From contig BMTH01000011.1 of NCBI GenBank assembly GCA_014649575.1, positions 124,001 to 188,000 of the forward strand: a DNA stretch of 64,000 bases. The letters are read 5' to 3'. Position 1 is the stretch's first letter. Each line of letters opens with the position of its first letter. The stretch is from Streptomyces griseoincarnatus. GTDB lineage: Bacteria; Actinomycetota; Actinomycetes; Streptomycetales; Streptomycetaceae. The position numbers and the translations under genes were made by a program. This document shows positions 31,349 through 40,704 of the stretch, piece after piece. Under the pieces are notes generated by a model. It had not been told where the DNA came from and ran no database searches. It saw only the letters and a list, made by a program, of their open reading frames with translations.

Positions 31349-32782
31349 ATGCCGAGGGAACTGCGCGGAGTCGACACCATCCCCGAGGCGGAACGCACCA
31401 GCGGCCCGCGCGACCTCGTCTCGATCCTGCTGGGCTCCAACCTCTGCCTGGGCGTGATCGTCTTCGGCTGGCTGCCGCCGTCCTTCGGCCTGGACTGGTG
31501 GTCGTCCGTCACCTCGGTGGTGGCCGGCACCGTCGTCGGCACGCTGTTCACGGCCCCGCTGGCCCTGGTCTCGCTGCGCACCGCGACCAACCTGTCCACC
31601 TCGTCCGGCGCGCAGTTCGGCGTGCGGGGGCGGCTGGTGGGGTCGGTCGTGGGACTGCTGCTGGCCCTCGGCTACACCGCGCTGACCGTCTGGATCGGCG
31701 GGGACGTGATGGTGGGCGTGCTGGGCCGGCTGTTCGGGCTTCCGGCCGACGGGACGGCGTACACCGTGGTCTACGCGCTGCTCGCGGCGGCGACGGTGGC
31801 GGGCGCGGTGTACGGGTACCGGGTACTGCTCGCCATGTCCCGGGTACTGGCCTTCGGCATGACGGCGCTGCTGGTGCTGGGCGTGTTCGCGTACGCGCCG
31901 CACTTCACCACCGAGGCGCTGCCGGAGACCGGCGGCTACCTGCTGGACGGGTACTGGCCGACGTGGCTGCTGGCCGCGGTCGCCGCCGGGCTGTCCGGGC
32001 CGATCGCCTTCATCACCCTGCTCGGTGACTACACCCGCTACATCTCCCCCGCCCGCTTCTCCTCCCGGCGCGTGCTGCGGGCCACCTGGCTGGGGCTGAT
32101 GCTGGGCCTCCTGGTGCCGCAGTTGTTCGGCACGTTCACCGCGTACGCGGCCCGCGCCGCCCTCGACTACGCCGGGCCGCTGGTCGACGCGGCGCCCGGC
32201 TGGTACCTGGTGCCGCTGCTGCTGGCCGCGTCCGCGGGGTCGGTGGGGAACGCGGGGCTGATGCTGTACTCGATGGGGCTGGACCTGGACGCGATCCTGC
32301 CACGCGCGTCCCGGACGACGGCGACGTACGTCGTCGCGGTCGTCGCGACGGTCTGCGTCTTCGCCGGCCACCACCTCTCGACCGCGCAGGACGCGATGAC
32401 GTCGTTCGTGCTGCTGCTCACGGCCGTGGGCACGCCCTGGGCGGTGATCACCCTCATCGGCTCGGTCCGCTGCGGAGGGGTCTACGACGCGGACGCCCTC
32501 CAGGTCTTCAACCGCCGCGCGCGGGGCGGGGCGTACTGGTACACGGCCGGCTGGAACATCCCGGCGACGGCCTCCTGGGCCCTGGGCTCCCTCGTCGGCC
32601 TCCTGGCCGTCTCGCTGCCCTCCTACGAGGGCCCTCTGGTCGCCCTGACGGGAGGGGTGGACGCGAGCTTCCTGCTGTCGGGCGCGGTGGGCGGGGCGGC
32701 ATACGTCCTGGCGACGCGCAGCACCCGGGAGGCCCCGGCACCCGCGGCGCCCGTACGGGCCCTGGAGGACGAGCGGGTCTGA
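31349..32782 (+). CDS. NCS1-family permease (cytosine/purine/allantoin type)
   Basis: 477 residues with about 12 hydrophobic segments. GSNLCLGVIVFGWLPPSFGLDWW is typical of the first segments, with FGVRGRLVG, FITLLGDYTRYISP and GNAGLMLYSMGLDLDAILPR characteristic of NCS1 sodium- or proton-coupled importers of nucleobases and ureides. GAAGGAG precedes ATG 31349. It is divergent from the urease/agmatine deiminase operon, suggesting uptake of a nitrogen-rich substrate used by it. The exact substrate is unknown. Confidence 0.88.
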   Translation: MPRELRGVDTIPEAERTSGPRDLVSILLGSNLCLGVIVFGWLPPSFGLDWWSSVTSVVAGTVVGTLFTAPLALVSLRTATNLSTSSGAQFGVRGRLVGSVVGLLLALGYTALTVWIGGDVMVGVLGRLFGLPADGTAYTVVYALLAAATVAGAVYGYRVLLAMSRVLAFGMTALLVLGVFAYAPHFTTEALPETGGYLLDGYWPTWLLAAVAAGLSGPIAFITLLGDYTRYISPARFSSRRVLRATWLGLMLGLLVPQLFGTFTAYAARAALDYAGPLVDAAPGWYLVPLLLAASAGSVGNAGLMLYSMGLDLDAILPRASRTTATYVVAVVATVCVFAGHHLSTAQDAMTSFVLLLTAVGTPWAVITLIGSVRCGGVYDADALQVFNRRARGGAYWYTAGWNIPATASWALGSLVGLLAVSLPSYEGPLVALTGGVDASFLLSGAVGGAAYVLATRSTREAPAPAAPVRALEDERV

Positions 32783-32798
32783 CAGCGCCGTCCAGGCA

Positions 32799-32832
32799 CG
32801 AGGGGTCCGGAGCGGCGGCCCCGGACCCCTCG
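32799..32832. terminator. Bidirectional terminator between the permease and ilvE
   Basis: CGAGGGGTCCGG (32799-32810) and CCGGACCCCTCG (32821-32832) form a perfect 12-bp stem between converging genes. Confidence 0.8.
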
Positions 32833-32836
32833 CCCG

Positions 32837-33925
32837 TCAGGCCAGTTTGCGCATCCAGCCGTGCTTGTCCTCCGCCGTGCCGCGCTGGATGTCGAGGAGG
32901 GCCTGGCGGAGGCGGAGGGTGACCTCGCCCGGCTCGCCGCCGCCCTGCTGCCACTCGCCGCTCGCGCGCTTCACCGTGCCGACGGGCGTGATCACGGCCG
33001 CGGTACCGCAGGCGAAGACCTCGGTCAGCGTGCCGTTCTCCGAGTCGCGCTGCCACTGCTCGACCGACACGCGCTCCTCGACCGCCTCGTAGCCGAGGTC
33101 GCGGGCGACGCCCAGCAGGGAGTCACGGGTGACGCCCTCCAGGATGGATCCGGAGAGGGCCGGCGTGACGATCTTGTTCCCGTACACGAAGTACAGGTTC
33201 ATGCCGCCCAGCTCCTCGACCCACGTGTGCTCGACGGCGTCGAGGTAGCACACCTGGTCGCAGCCCTTGGCGGCCGCCTCGGCCTGCGCGAGCAGGGACG
33301 CCGCGTAGTTGCCGCCGGTCTTCGCGTCGCCCATGCCGCCGGGGACGGCGCGGACGCGGTCCTCGGAGACCCAGATGGACACCGGCTTCACGCCGCCCGG
33401 GAAGTAGGCGCCGGCCGGGGAGGCGATCACCAGGAACAGGTACTCGTTGGCCGGCTTCACACCCAGCCCGACCTCGGTCGCGATCATGAAGGGGCGCAGG
33501 TAGAGCGACTCCTCGCCGCCGTGCGCGGGCACCCACGCCTGGTCCTGGGCGACCAGGGCGTCGCACGCCTCGATGAACGTCTCGACCGGAAGCTCCGGCA
33601 TGGCGAGACGGCGGGCGGACCGCTGGAACCGCTCGGCGTTCTTCTCGGGGCGGAACGTGGCGACGGACCCGTCGGGCTGCCGGTAGGCCTTCAGTCCCTC
33701 GAAGATCTCCTGCGCGTAGTGCAGCACCGTGGTCGCCGGGTCGAGGGAGATCGGCGCGTACGGGACGAGCTGGCCGTCGTGCCAGCCGCGGCCCTCGGTC
33801 CACTTGATCGTCACCATGTGGTCGGTGAAGTGGCGGCCGAAGCCGGGGTTGGCCAGGATCGCTTCGCGTTCCGCGGCGGAGAGCGGGTGGGCCGAGGGCT
33901 TGAGCTCGATCGTGGGCGTCGTCAT
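32837..33925 (-). CDS. ilvE: Branched-chain amino acid aminotransferase
   Basis: 362 residues, class IV PLP aminotransferase. Key stretches are GFGRHFTDHMVTIKWTEGRGW, LHYAQEIFEGLKAYR, GDAKTGGNYAASLLAQ (PLP Lys in AKTGGNYA) and EHTWVEELGGMNLYFVY. It performs the last step of Leu, Ile and Val synthesis and the first step of their breakdown, and supplies branched acyl starters for fatty acids. It is a single-gene unit on the minus strand, with leuB upstream and converging with the permease. Confidence 0.96.
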   Translation of the reverse strand: MTTPTIELKPSAHPLSAAEREAILANPGFGRHFTDHMVTIKWTEGRGWHDGQLVPYAPISLDPATTVLHYAQEIFEGLKAYRQPDGSVATFRPEKNAERFQRSARRLAMPELPVETFIEACDALVAQDQAWVPAHGGEESLYLRPFMIATEVGLGVKPANEYLFLVIASPAGAYFPGGVKPVSIWVSEDRVRAVPGGMGDAKTGGNYAASLLAQAEAAAKGCDQVCYLDAVEHTWVEELGGMNLYFVYGNKIVTPALSGSILEGVTRDSLLGVARDLGYEAVEERVSVEQWQRDSENGTLTEVFACGTAAVITPVGTVKRASGEWQQGGGEPGEVTLRLRQALLDIQRGTAEDKHGWMRKLA

Positions 33926-34118
33926 GAGTGGTTGTCCTTCACCGGTTGTAGTGACGGGCCGCGCACACGCCTGTACGGCCTGTGGCCAGTACTAGGACGT
34001 CCGAGCATTCCCTCAATCCGCGGCTCCGCGTTCGATTATCGCCCGGCGGAGGCGGCGGAAGAAACAGGGTGAATGCGGCCCGGTGGTCGTTGACGCCACA
34101 CCCGGCGGCGGAACACGT

Positions 34119-34155
34119 CGAAGCCGCCGGGTGCGGATGCGACCCGGCGGCTTCG
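34119..34155. terminator. Terminator after leuB
   Basis: CGAAGCCGCCGGGT (34119-34132) pairs perfectly with ACCCGGCGGCTTCG (34142-34155). A second CCCGGCGGC at 34101-34109 could pair with the left arm instead. Confidence 0.7.
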
Positions 34156-34178
34156 AGTGTGTCGAGGTGGGCGCCGGG

Positions 34179-35222
34179 TCAGCCGGCTACTCGTGCGGCG
34201 AGGGCGTCGCCGATCTGAGAGGTGCTGCGGGCGGGCAGGCCGCCGCGGTCCGCGAGGTCGGCGGAGACGGCGTCCTCGATGCGGGCGGCCTCGGCGTCGT
34301 GGCCGAGGTGGCGCAGCAGGAGGGCGACGGACAGGACGGTGGCGGTGGGGTCCGCCTTACCCTGTCCGGCGATGTCCGGGGCCGAGCCGTGCACGGGCTC
34401 GAACATGGAGGGGAACTCGCGGCTCGGGTTGATGTTGCCGGAGGCCGCGACGCCGATGCCGCCGGAGACGGCCGCGGCGAGGTCGGTGATGATGTCGCCG
34501 AAGAGGTTGTCGGTGACGATCACGTCGAACCGGCCGGGGTCGGTGACCAGGTAGATGGTCGCGGCGTCGACGTGGATGTAGTCGGTGGTGACGTCCGGGT
34601 ACTCCGCGGCCACCTTGTCGAAGATGTTCGTCCACAGGTGGCCGGCGAAGGTCAGCACGTTGTTCTTGTGGACCAGCGTCAGCTTCTTGCGCGGGCGGGC
34701 CTGGGCGCGGGCGAAGGCGTCGCGGACCACGCGCTCGACACCGAAGGCCGTGTTGACGGAGACCTCGGTGGCGACCTCGTGCTCGGTGCCCTTGCGGATG
34801 GTGCCGCCGTTGCCCGTGTAGGGGCCCTCGGTGCCCTCGCGGACGACCACGAAGTCGATCTCGGGCTGTCCGGCGAGCGGGGTGGCGACGCCCGGCAGAA
34901 GCTTGGACGGACGCAGGTTGACGTGGTGGTCGAAGGCGAAACGGAGCTTCAGCAGGAAGCCCCGCTCGAGGACGCCGGACGGCACGCTCGGGTCGCCGAT
35001 GGCGCCGAGCAGAATCGCGTCGTGCCGCTCGAGCGCGTCGAGGTCGGCGTCGGTGAGGGTCTCACCGGTGGCGTGGTAGCGCCGGGCGCCGAAGTCGTAT
35101 TCCTTGGTCTCCAGCTTCACATCCTGCGGAAGGACGGCGGAGAGGACCTTCAGGCCTTCGGCCACGACCTCCTGGCCGATGCCGTCACCGGGGATCACTG
35201 CGAGATTGATGCTGCGAGACAT
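34179..35222 (-). CDS. leuB: 3-isopropylmalate dehydrogenase
   Basis: 347 residues. The N-terminus LAVIPGDGIGQEVVAEGLKVL, substrate-binding stretches and the late DNLFGDIITDLAAAVSGGIGVAASGNI plus FEPVHGSAPDIAGQGKADP are diagnostic of the IPMDH/IDH family, and the size fits actinobacterial LeuB. It oxidises 3-isopropylmalate with NAD+ and releases CO2 to give 2-oxoisocaproate. GAGGAGTAGGG precedes ATG 35222. A 43-codon gene lies 89 bp upstream on the same strand and may share its transcript. Confidence 0.95.
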   Translation of the reverse strand: MSRSINLAVIPGDGIGQEVVAEGLKVLSAVLPQDVKLETKEYDFGARRYHATGETLTDADLDALERHDAILLGAIGDPSVPSGVLERGFLLKLRFAFDHHVNLRPSKLLPGVATPLAGQPEIDFVVVREGTEGPYTGNGGTIRKGTEHEVATEVSVNTAFGVERVVRDAFARAQARPRKKLTLVHKNNVLTFAGHLWTNIFDKVAAEYPDVTTDYIHVDAATIYLVTDPGRFDVIVTDNLFGDIITDLAAAVSGGIGVAASGNINPSREFPSMFEPVHGSAPDIAGQGKADPTATVLSVALLLRHLGHDAEAARIEDAVSADLADRGGLPARSTSQIGDALAARVAG

Positions 35223-35311
35223 GCGGGCACCCTACTCCTCGTCCCACGGGATGACATGCGGCGTCCGTCATGCGGACAGCTCGGGTGTGTCGGAGGCCGG
35301 CCGGCGGCTGC

Positions 35312-35443
35312 TCAGTGGCCGGTCGAGCCGCCGTTGTCCCGGCGGTCGAGGGCACGCTGCAGTGCGGCGGCGGCGTTCTTGCGGTCGCTCTCGACGCTGC
35401 GGACGGAGCGGCGGACACGGCGGCGGGCGGTCGTCTCGGGCAT
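35312..35443 (-). CDS. Small basic hypothetical protein upstream of leuB
   Basis: 43 residues beginning MPETTARRRVRRSVRSVESD and ending DNGGSTGH. It is strongly Arg-rich in the first third, with a likely amphipathic helix (RKNAAAALQRALDRR). AAGGAG lies about 11 bases before ATG 35443. The GC3 pattern is good for coding. No function is recognised. It could be a nucleic-acid-binding or accessory peptide, but nothing in the sequence decides this. Confidence 0.7.
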   Translation of the reverse strand: MPETTARRRVRRSVRSVESDRKNAAAALQRALDRRDNGGSTGH

Positions 35444-35769
35444 GGCGGATCGACTCCTTCGGGAAGACGCGCGGACTCGAAGATGCGCGGAGGGTGACGA
35501 GACGCCGGAAGAGGCGGGGAGCCACGGCCGCAGGGGTCGCCTGCACGGGGCCTGCTCACAACCGCCGTTCGCTGGATCGAGCGATGCGTTCGGCTCCTAC
35601 AAAAGTAAGGGCGGCGCCCGCATCTGTCTGCACAATTACTTGGGCTTCCTACTATCTGAGACGGCGGCACCCTCACCACCCGGCCGACCTGCGCCTTCAC
35701 CGATGCCGACTGGGCCACTCGACTGATCCCGGCGCCCGGCGGGCGACTGCCCCCGCCGGGAGGGGAACG
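35444..35769. other. 326-bp intergenic region between two divergent small genes
   Basis: No gene is seen. An A+T-rich patch (35596-35662, including ACAAAAGTAAGG and CACAATTACTTGG) probably contains the divergent promoters, but no hexamer pair can be fixed with confidence. Confidence 0.45.
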
Positions 35770-35985
35770 GTGACCGGCATGAACGACACGGCGAAGGTGT
35801 TCCTCGAAGGCGGGCCGGAAGATCTGCCCGAGCGGATCGTCCCGGCCCCCGACCCGGGCCCCGATGTGAAGGTCGAGTTGCGCAACGGCTACGAGCACTT
35901 CCGCCCGAGCTCGCGCCAGGCGGACACGGCGGAAGGGCGGCTGCCGGTGTACGAGTGGTGGGAGCGGACGGAGATGCCGGGCTGA
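35770..35985 (+). CDS. DUF5988-family small protein
   Basis: 71 residues from GTG 35770, with GGGAGGGG just upstream; ATG 35779 is possible. The sequence FLEGGPEDLPERIVP, NGYEHFRPSS and GRLPVYEWWERTEMPG is the characteristic pattern of a small family common in Streptomyces. It has no signal peptide or membrane segment, is acidic, and has unknown function. It stands alone on the plus strand, convergent with pruA with a strong terminator between. Confidence 0.82.
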   Translation: MTGMNDTAKVFLEGGPEDLPERIVPAPDPGPDVKVELRNGYEHFRPSSRQADTAEGRLPVYEWWERTEMPG

Positions 35986-36000
35986 CCCCAGGACAGCGCG

Positions 36001-36033
36001 CAGGGGCCGGGCGCGCCGTGCGCCCGGCCCCTG
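36001..36033. terminator. Bidirectional terminator between the DUF5988 gene and pruA
   Basis: CAGGGGCCGGGCGC (36001-36014) pairs perfectly with GCGCCCGGCCCCTG (36020-36033). Confidence 0.8.
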
Positions 36034-36050
36034 TCACGTCATGACGGACG

Positions 36051-37682
<1,632 letters not shown>

Positions 37683-37718
37683 GGGTTCCGTAACTCCTTG
37701 TCTGAGCGGGGTGTGGTG

Positions 37719-38645
37719 TCAGCCCTTGGTGATCATGCTGCGGGCGAAGAACCGGAGGTTGGCCGGCTTCTCCGCCAGACGCCGCATGAAGTAGCCGTAC
37801 CAGTCGGTGCCGTAGGCCGTGTAGACGCGCATGCGGTGGCCCTCCGCGGCGAGCCGGAGGTGCTCCTCGCTGCGGATGCCGTAGAGCATCTGGAACTCGT
37901 ACTCGTCGAGCTTGCGTCCGGCGGTGCGGGCCAGTTCCTGGGCGATGGCGATCAGACGCGGGTCGTGGGACCCGATCATCGGGTAGCCCTCGCCCTCCAT
38001 CAGCGTCCGCAGGATGCGCACGTACGCCTTGTCGATCTCGTGCTTCTGCTGGTAGGCGACCTCGGCGGGCTCCTTGTAGGCGCCCTTCACCAACCGTACG
38101 CGACTGCCCGCGGCGGCGAGCCGGCGCGCGTCCTCCTCGGTGCGGAAGAGGTAGGCCTGGATGACGCAACCGGTCCCCGGGACGTCCTTCCGCAGCTCCT
38201 CGTGGATGGCGAACATCGAGTCGAGGGTGGTGTGGTCCTCCGCGTCCAGGGTGACCGTGGTGCCGATCTCCGCGGCGGCCTCGACGACCGGGCGGACGTT
38301 GGCGAGGGCCAGCTCGTGGCCTCCCGGGAGCGCCTGGCCGAACATGGAGAGCTTCACGGACATCTCGGCGCGCTCGCCGAGCTCCAGTGGCTTCAGCCGG
38401 TCGATCAGCTCCAGGTAGGCGTCGCGGGCTGCCTCGGCCTGCTCCGGGGTGGTGATGTCCTCGCCGACGACGTCCATGGTCAGTTCGAGGCCGTTGTCGG
38501 TGAGCTCCCGCACGATCGGCAGGACGCCGTCCACGGTCTCACCGGGGATGAAGCGGTCGACGACCCGCTTGGTCACCGGGGCCGCCGAGATCAGGCGTCG
38601 CATCCGGTCGCTGCGCGACGCGGCGAGAATCACGGGACCCAGCAC
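37719..38645 (-). CDS. putB: Proline dehydrogenase
   Basis: 308 residues from GTG 38645, with GGAGGTG upstream. The FAD barrel shows VTLDAEDHTTLDSMF, VIQAYLFRTEEDARRL, RLVKGAYKEP and YEFQMLYGIRSEEHLRL, where substrate and flavin contacts occur in this family. It oxidises proline to 1-pyrroline-5-carboxylate at the membrane. Transcribed with pruA. The divergent PucR-like gene across a 177-bp gap is the probable regulator. Confidence 0.95.
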   Translation of the reverse strand: MLGPVILAASRSDRMRRLISAAPVTKRVVDRFIPGETVDGVLPIVRELTDNGLELTMDVVGEDITTPEQAEAARDAYLELIDRLKPLELGERAEMSVKLSMFGQALPGGHELALANVRPVVEAAAEIGTTVTLDAEDHTTLDSMFAIHEELRKDVPGTGCVIQAYLFRTEEDARRLAAAGSRVRLVKGAYKEPAEVAYQQKHEIDKAYVRILRTLMEGEGYPMIGSHDPRLIAIAQELARTAGRKLDEYEFQMLYGIRSEEHLRLAAEGHRMRVYTAYGTDWYGYFMRRLAEKPANLRFFARSMITKG

Positions 38646-38822
38646 GGGGCACCTCCACAAGCTGCGAGAGGCCGCCACCCGACGGTTCGGGGACGGCACG
38701 GAGAACCACCGTGAAACCTAAGGATGACCCTGATCCTGGGCCATCGACAGACGTCACGCATCCCTGAGCGAGATCTCAGACAGATGTATGAAGGGCGCCG
38801 GTTCTTGCGGCAGAATGCCCGG

Positions 38823-40022
38823 GTGACGTCGGAACACAAGGACGACTACCAGGAGCTGGTGGACGAGATCTCGGAGCTCCTCGGCGCTCCGGCGACCCTG
38901 GAGAACCGCGACTTCGAGCTGATCGCCTTCGGCGCGTACGACAGCGAGGGCGACCTCGACCCGTCGGCGCTGGACCCGGTGCGGGCCCGCTCGATCCTGA
39001 CCCGGCGCTCCACACCCGCCGTCCGCGCCTGGTTCGAGGGGTTCGGCATCACCCGCGCGACCGGCCCGGTCCACATCCCGCGCACGCCGGAGGCGGGCGT
39101 GCACCGGGGACGCGTGTGCCTCCCCGTACGGCATCGCGGGGTGGCCCTCGGCTATGTGTGGCTGTTGGAGGACGACCCCGGACCTACGGCGGAGCAACTG
39201 GACGCGGCCATGCGGGTGACGGCGCGGATCGGCGCGCTGCTCGCGGACGAGGCGCAGCACGGCGCGGACCTCACCCGTGAGCTGCGGGCGGTGCTGACGG
39301 CGGAGCGTGGCTGGCAGCGCGACATGGCGGTGGCCGAGCTGCGCACCGCGCTCGGCGCCCGCGCGGAGGGCCTGCACACGGTGGTCTGCGTCGCGCCCTG
39401 GCCGTCCGCCGACCCCGACGACGCGCCCTCGGTCCGCACGGTGCCGGGTGCGACGGCGCTGTGCACCCTGCCGTGGGGCGCCACGGCCGTGTCGCTGGCG
39501 CTGCTGATGCGGCTGCGCTCCGCCGACGTGCTGACGGCGGCGGAGACCGCGGCCGGGCGGCTGCTGGAACGGGTCCGGGACGGCAGGGCGGCCGGCCCGT
39601 CCGGGCCGCCTCCGGCGGCCGCGGGGATCGCCGCGCCGCGTACGGGCCTGGCCGGTCTGGGGACGGCCTGGGACGAGGCGTCGGCGTCGGCGCGGGCGGC
39701 GCTGGCCGAGCCGCGCCTCGGACCGGTGGCCCGCTGGGCGTCGATCGGCCCCTACCGTCTGCTGACCGCGCTGTCCCCCGGCGCCGCCCAGGACCCCGCC
39801 GTCCGCCCGCTGCTCTCCCCCGCGCACGTGGAACTGGCCCGCACCGCCGAGGTGTACCTCGACTGCGCGGGCCAGGCCGGGCGCACGGCGGCGGAGCTGG
39901 GTGTGCACCGGCAGACGCTGTACTACCGGCTGTCGCGGATCGAACGGCTCACCGGCCTGGACCTGGACGACGGCGAGGACCGGCTGCTGCTGCACATGGC
40001 GCTCAAGGCGCACCGTCTGTAG
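38823..40022 (+). CDS. PucR/CdaR-type transcriptional regulator, probable regulator of putB-pruA
   Basis: 399 residues from GTG 38823. A CAGAAT hexamer ends six bases before it and no Shine-Dalgarno is seen, so a leaderless mRNA is likely. Upstream in-frame ATG codons exist. A GGDEF-like/GAF-like middle is poorly conserved. The C-terminus has the PucR helix-turn-helix (VYLDCAGQAGRTAAELGVHRQTLYYRLSRIERLTGLDL). Such regulators often activate neighbouring catabolic genes; here those are the divergent proline genes. The 3' end overlaps the converging tetR gene by 20 bp. Confidence 0.85.
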   Translation: MTSEHKDDYQELVDEISELLGAPATLENRDFELIAFGAYDSEGDLDPSALDPVRARSILTRRSTPAVRAWFEGFGITRATGPVHIPRTPEAGVHRGRVCLPVRHRGVALGYVWLLEDDPGPTAEQLDAAMRVTARIGALLADEAQHGADLTRELRAVLTAERGWQRDMAVAELRTALGARAEGLHTVVCVAPWPSADPDDAPSVRTVPGATALCTLPWGATAVSLALLMRLRSADVLTAAETAAGRLLERVRDGRAAGPSGPPPAAAGIAAPRTGLAGLGTAWDEASASARAALAEPRLGPVARWASIGPYRLLTALSPGAAQDPAVRPLLSPAHVELARTAEVYLDCAGQAGRTAAELGVHRQTLYYRLSRIERLTGLDLDDGEDRLLLHMALKAHRL

Positions 40023-40620
40023 ACGTGCTGTCGGCGGACGCCGCGCCCGTGGCCGCCTCGACCACCTGGCGCAGACCGGCGGTGAGCCGCTCCGCGTCGG
40101 GGGCGCCGGCCGGGTCGAAGGTCCACTGGGCGATGAGTCCGGTCATCAGGGTCACGTAGAACGCGCCGACGGTGTCGGCGGTCGCGTCGGACACGTCCTC
40201 CTCCCGGCCGCCCATCAGCAGCGGCACCAGACCGCGCCCCGCCTCGCGCTGGGCCGCCGTGAGGTGCGCGCGCACCTCGGGCAGCCGGTCGCCCATGGCG
40301 AGCACCTCCATGCTGAGCCGCCACACCGAGCCGGGGTCCTTCATGGTGGCGATGATGTTCGCCCACACCCGCTCGAACCGCTCCAGCGATCCGGGCGCGG
40401 CCTGGTCCACGGTGCCGTCGCCGTCGAAGGCGTCACCCATGCCCTCCACGAGGGAGACGTAGGCCTGGGCGAGCAGCGCGTCCTTGGAGCCGTAGTGGTA
40501 GCCGATGGACGCGAGGTTGGTGCCCGACTCCTTGACGATGTCACGCGCCGTGGTGCGCACGAACCCCTTGGCGAGCAGGCAGCGCTTGGCCCCCTCGAGC
40601 AGATCCTCACGGTGTCCCAT
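40003..40620 (-). CDS. TetR-family repressor of the adjacent MFS exporter
   Basis: 205 residues. N-terminal HTH at about 8-52 (GAKRCLLAKGFVRTTARDIVKESGTNLASIGYHYGSKDALL), then a TetR C-terminal domain. It is divergent from the MFS transporter, and a 10-bp inverted repeat lies between them, the usual arrangement of a drug-responsive repressor/exporter pair. Its 3' end overlaps the 3' end of the PucR-like gene. Confidence 0.92.
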   Translation of the reverse strand: MGHREDLLEGAKRCLLAKGFVRTTARDIVKESGTNLASIGYHYGSKDALLAQAYVSLVEGMGDAFDGDGTVDQAAPGSLERFERVWANIIATMKDPGSVWRLSMEVLAMGDRLPEVRAHLTAAQREAGRGLVPLLMGGREEDVSDATADTVGAFYVTLMTGLIAQWTFDPAGAPDAERLTAGLRQVVEAATGAASADSTSTDGAP

Positions 40621-40650
40621 GGCCGCAGCCTACCCCGCACCCCATACGAC

Positions 40651-40687
40651 CGTCTTATACGATCGTTCTAGACGGCTGTATAAGACG
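40651..40687. promoter_or_regulatory. Inverted-repeat operator between tetR and the MFS gene
   Basis: CGTCTTATAC (40651-40660) and GTATAAGACG (40678-40687) are perfect inverted copies 17 bp apart. The right arm contains TATAAG, a good -10 for the MFS gene, and a smaller palindrome ACGATCGT sits in between. TetR binding here would block both promoters. Confidence 0.75.
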
Positions 40688-40704
40688 TGCGTACAGTCGG
40701 CGTC

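Noticed and set aside
33985..34080. tRNA-like fragment near ilvE (GTTCGATTATCG resembles a T-arm)
   Set aside because: No acceptor or anticodon stem could be built around it.
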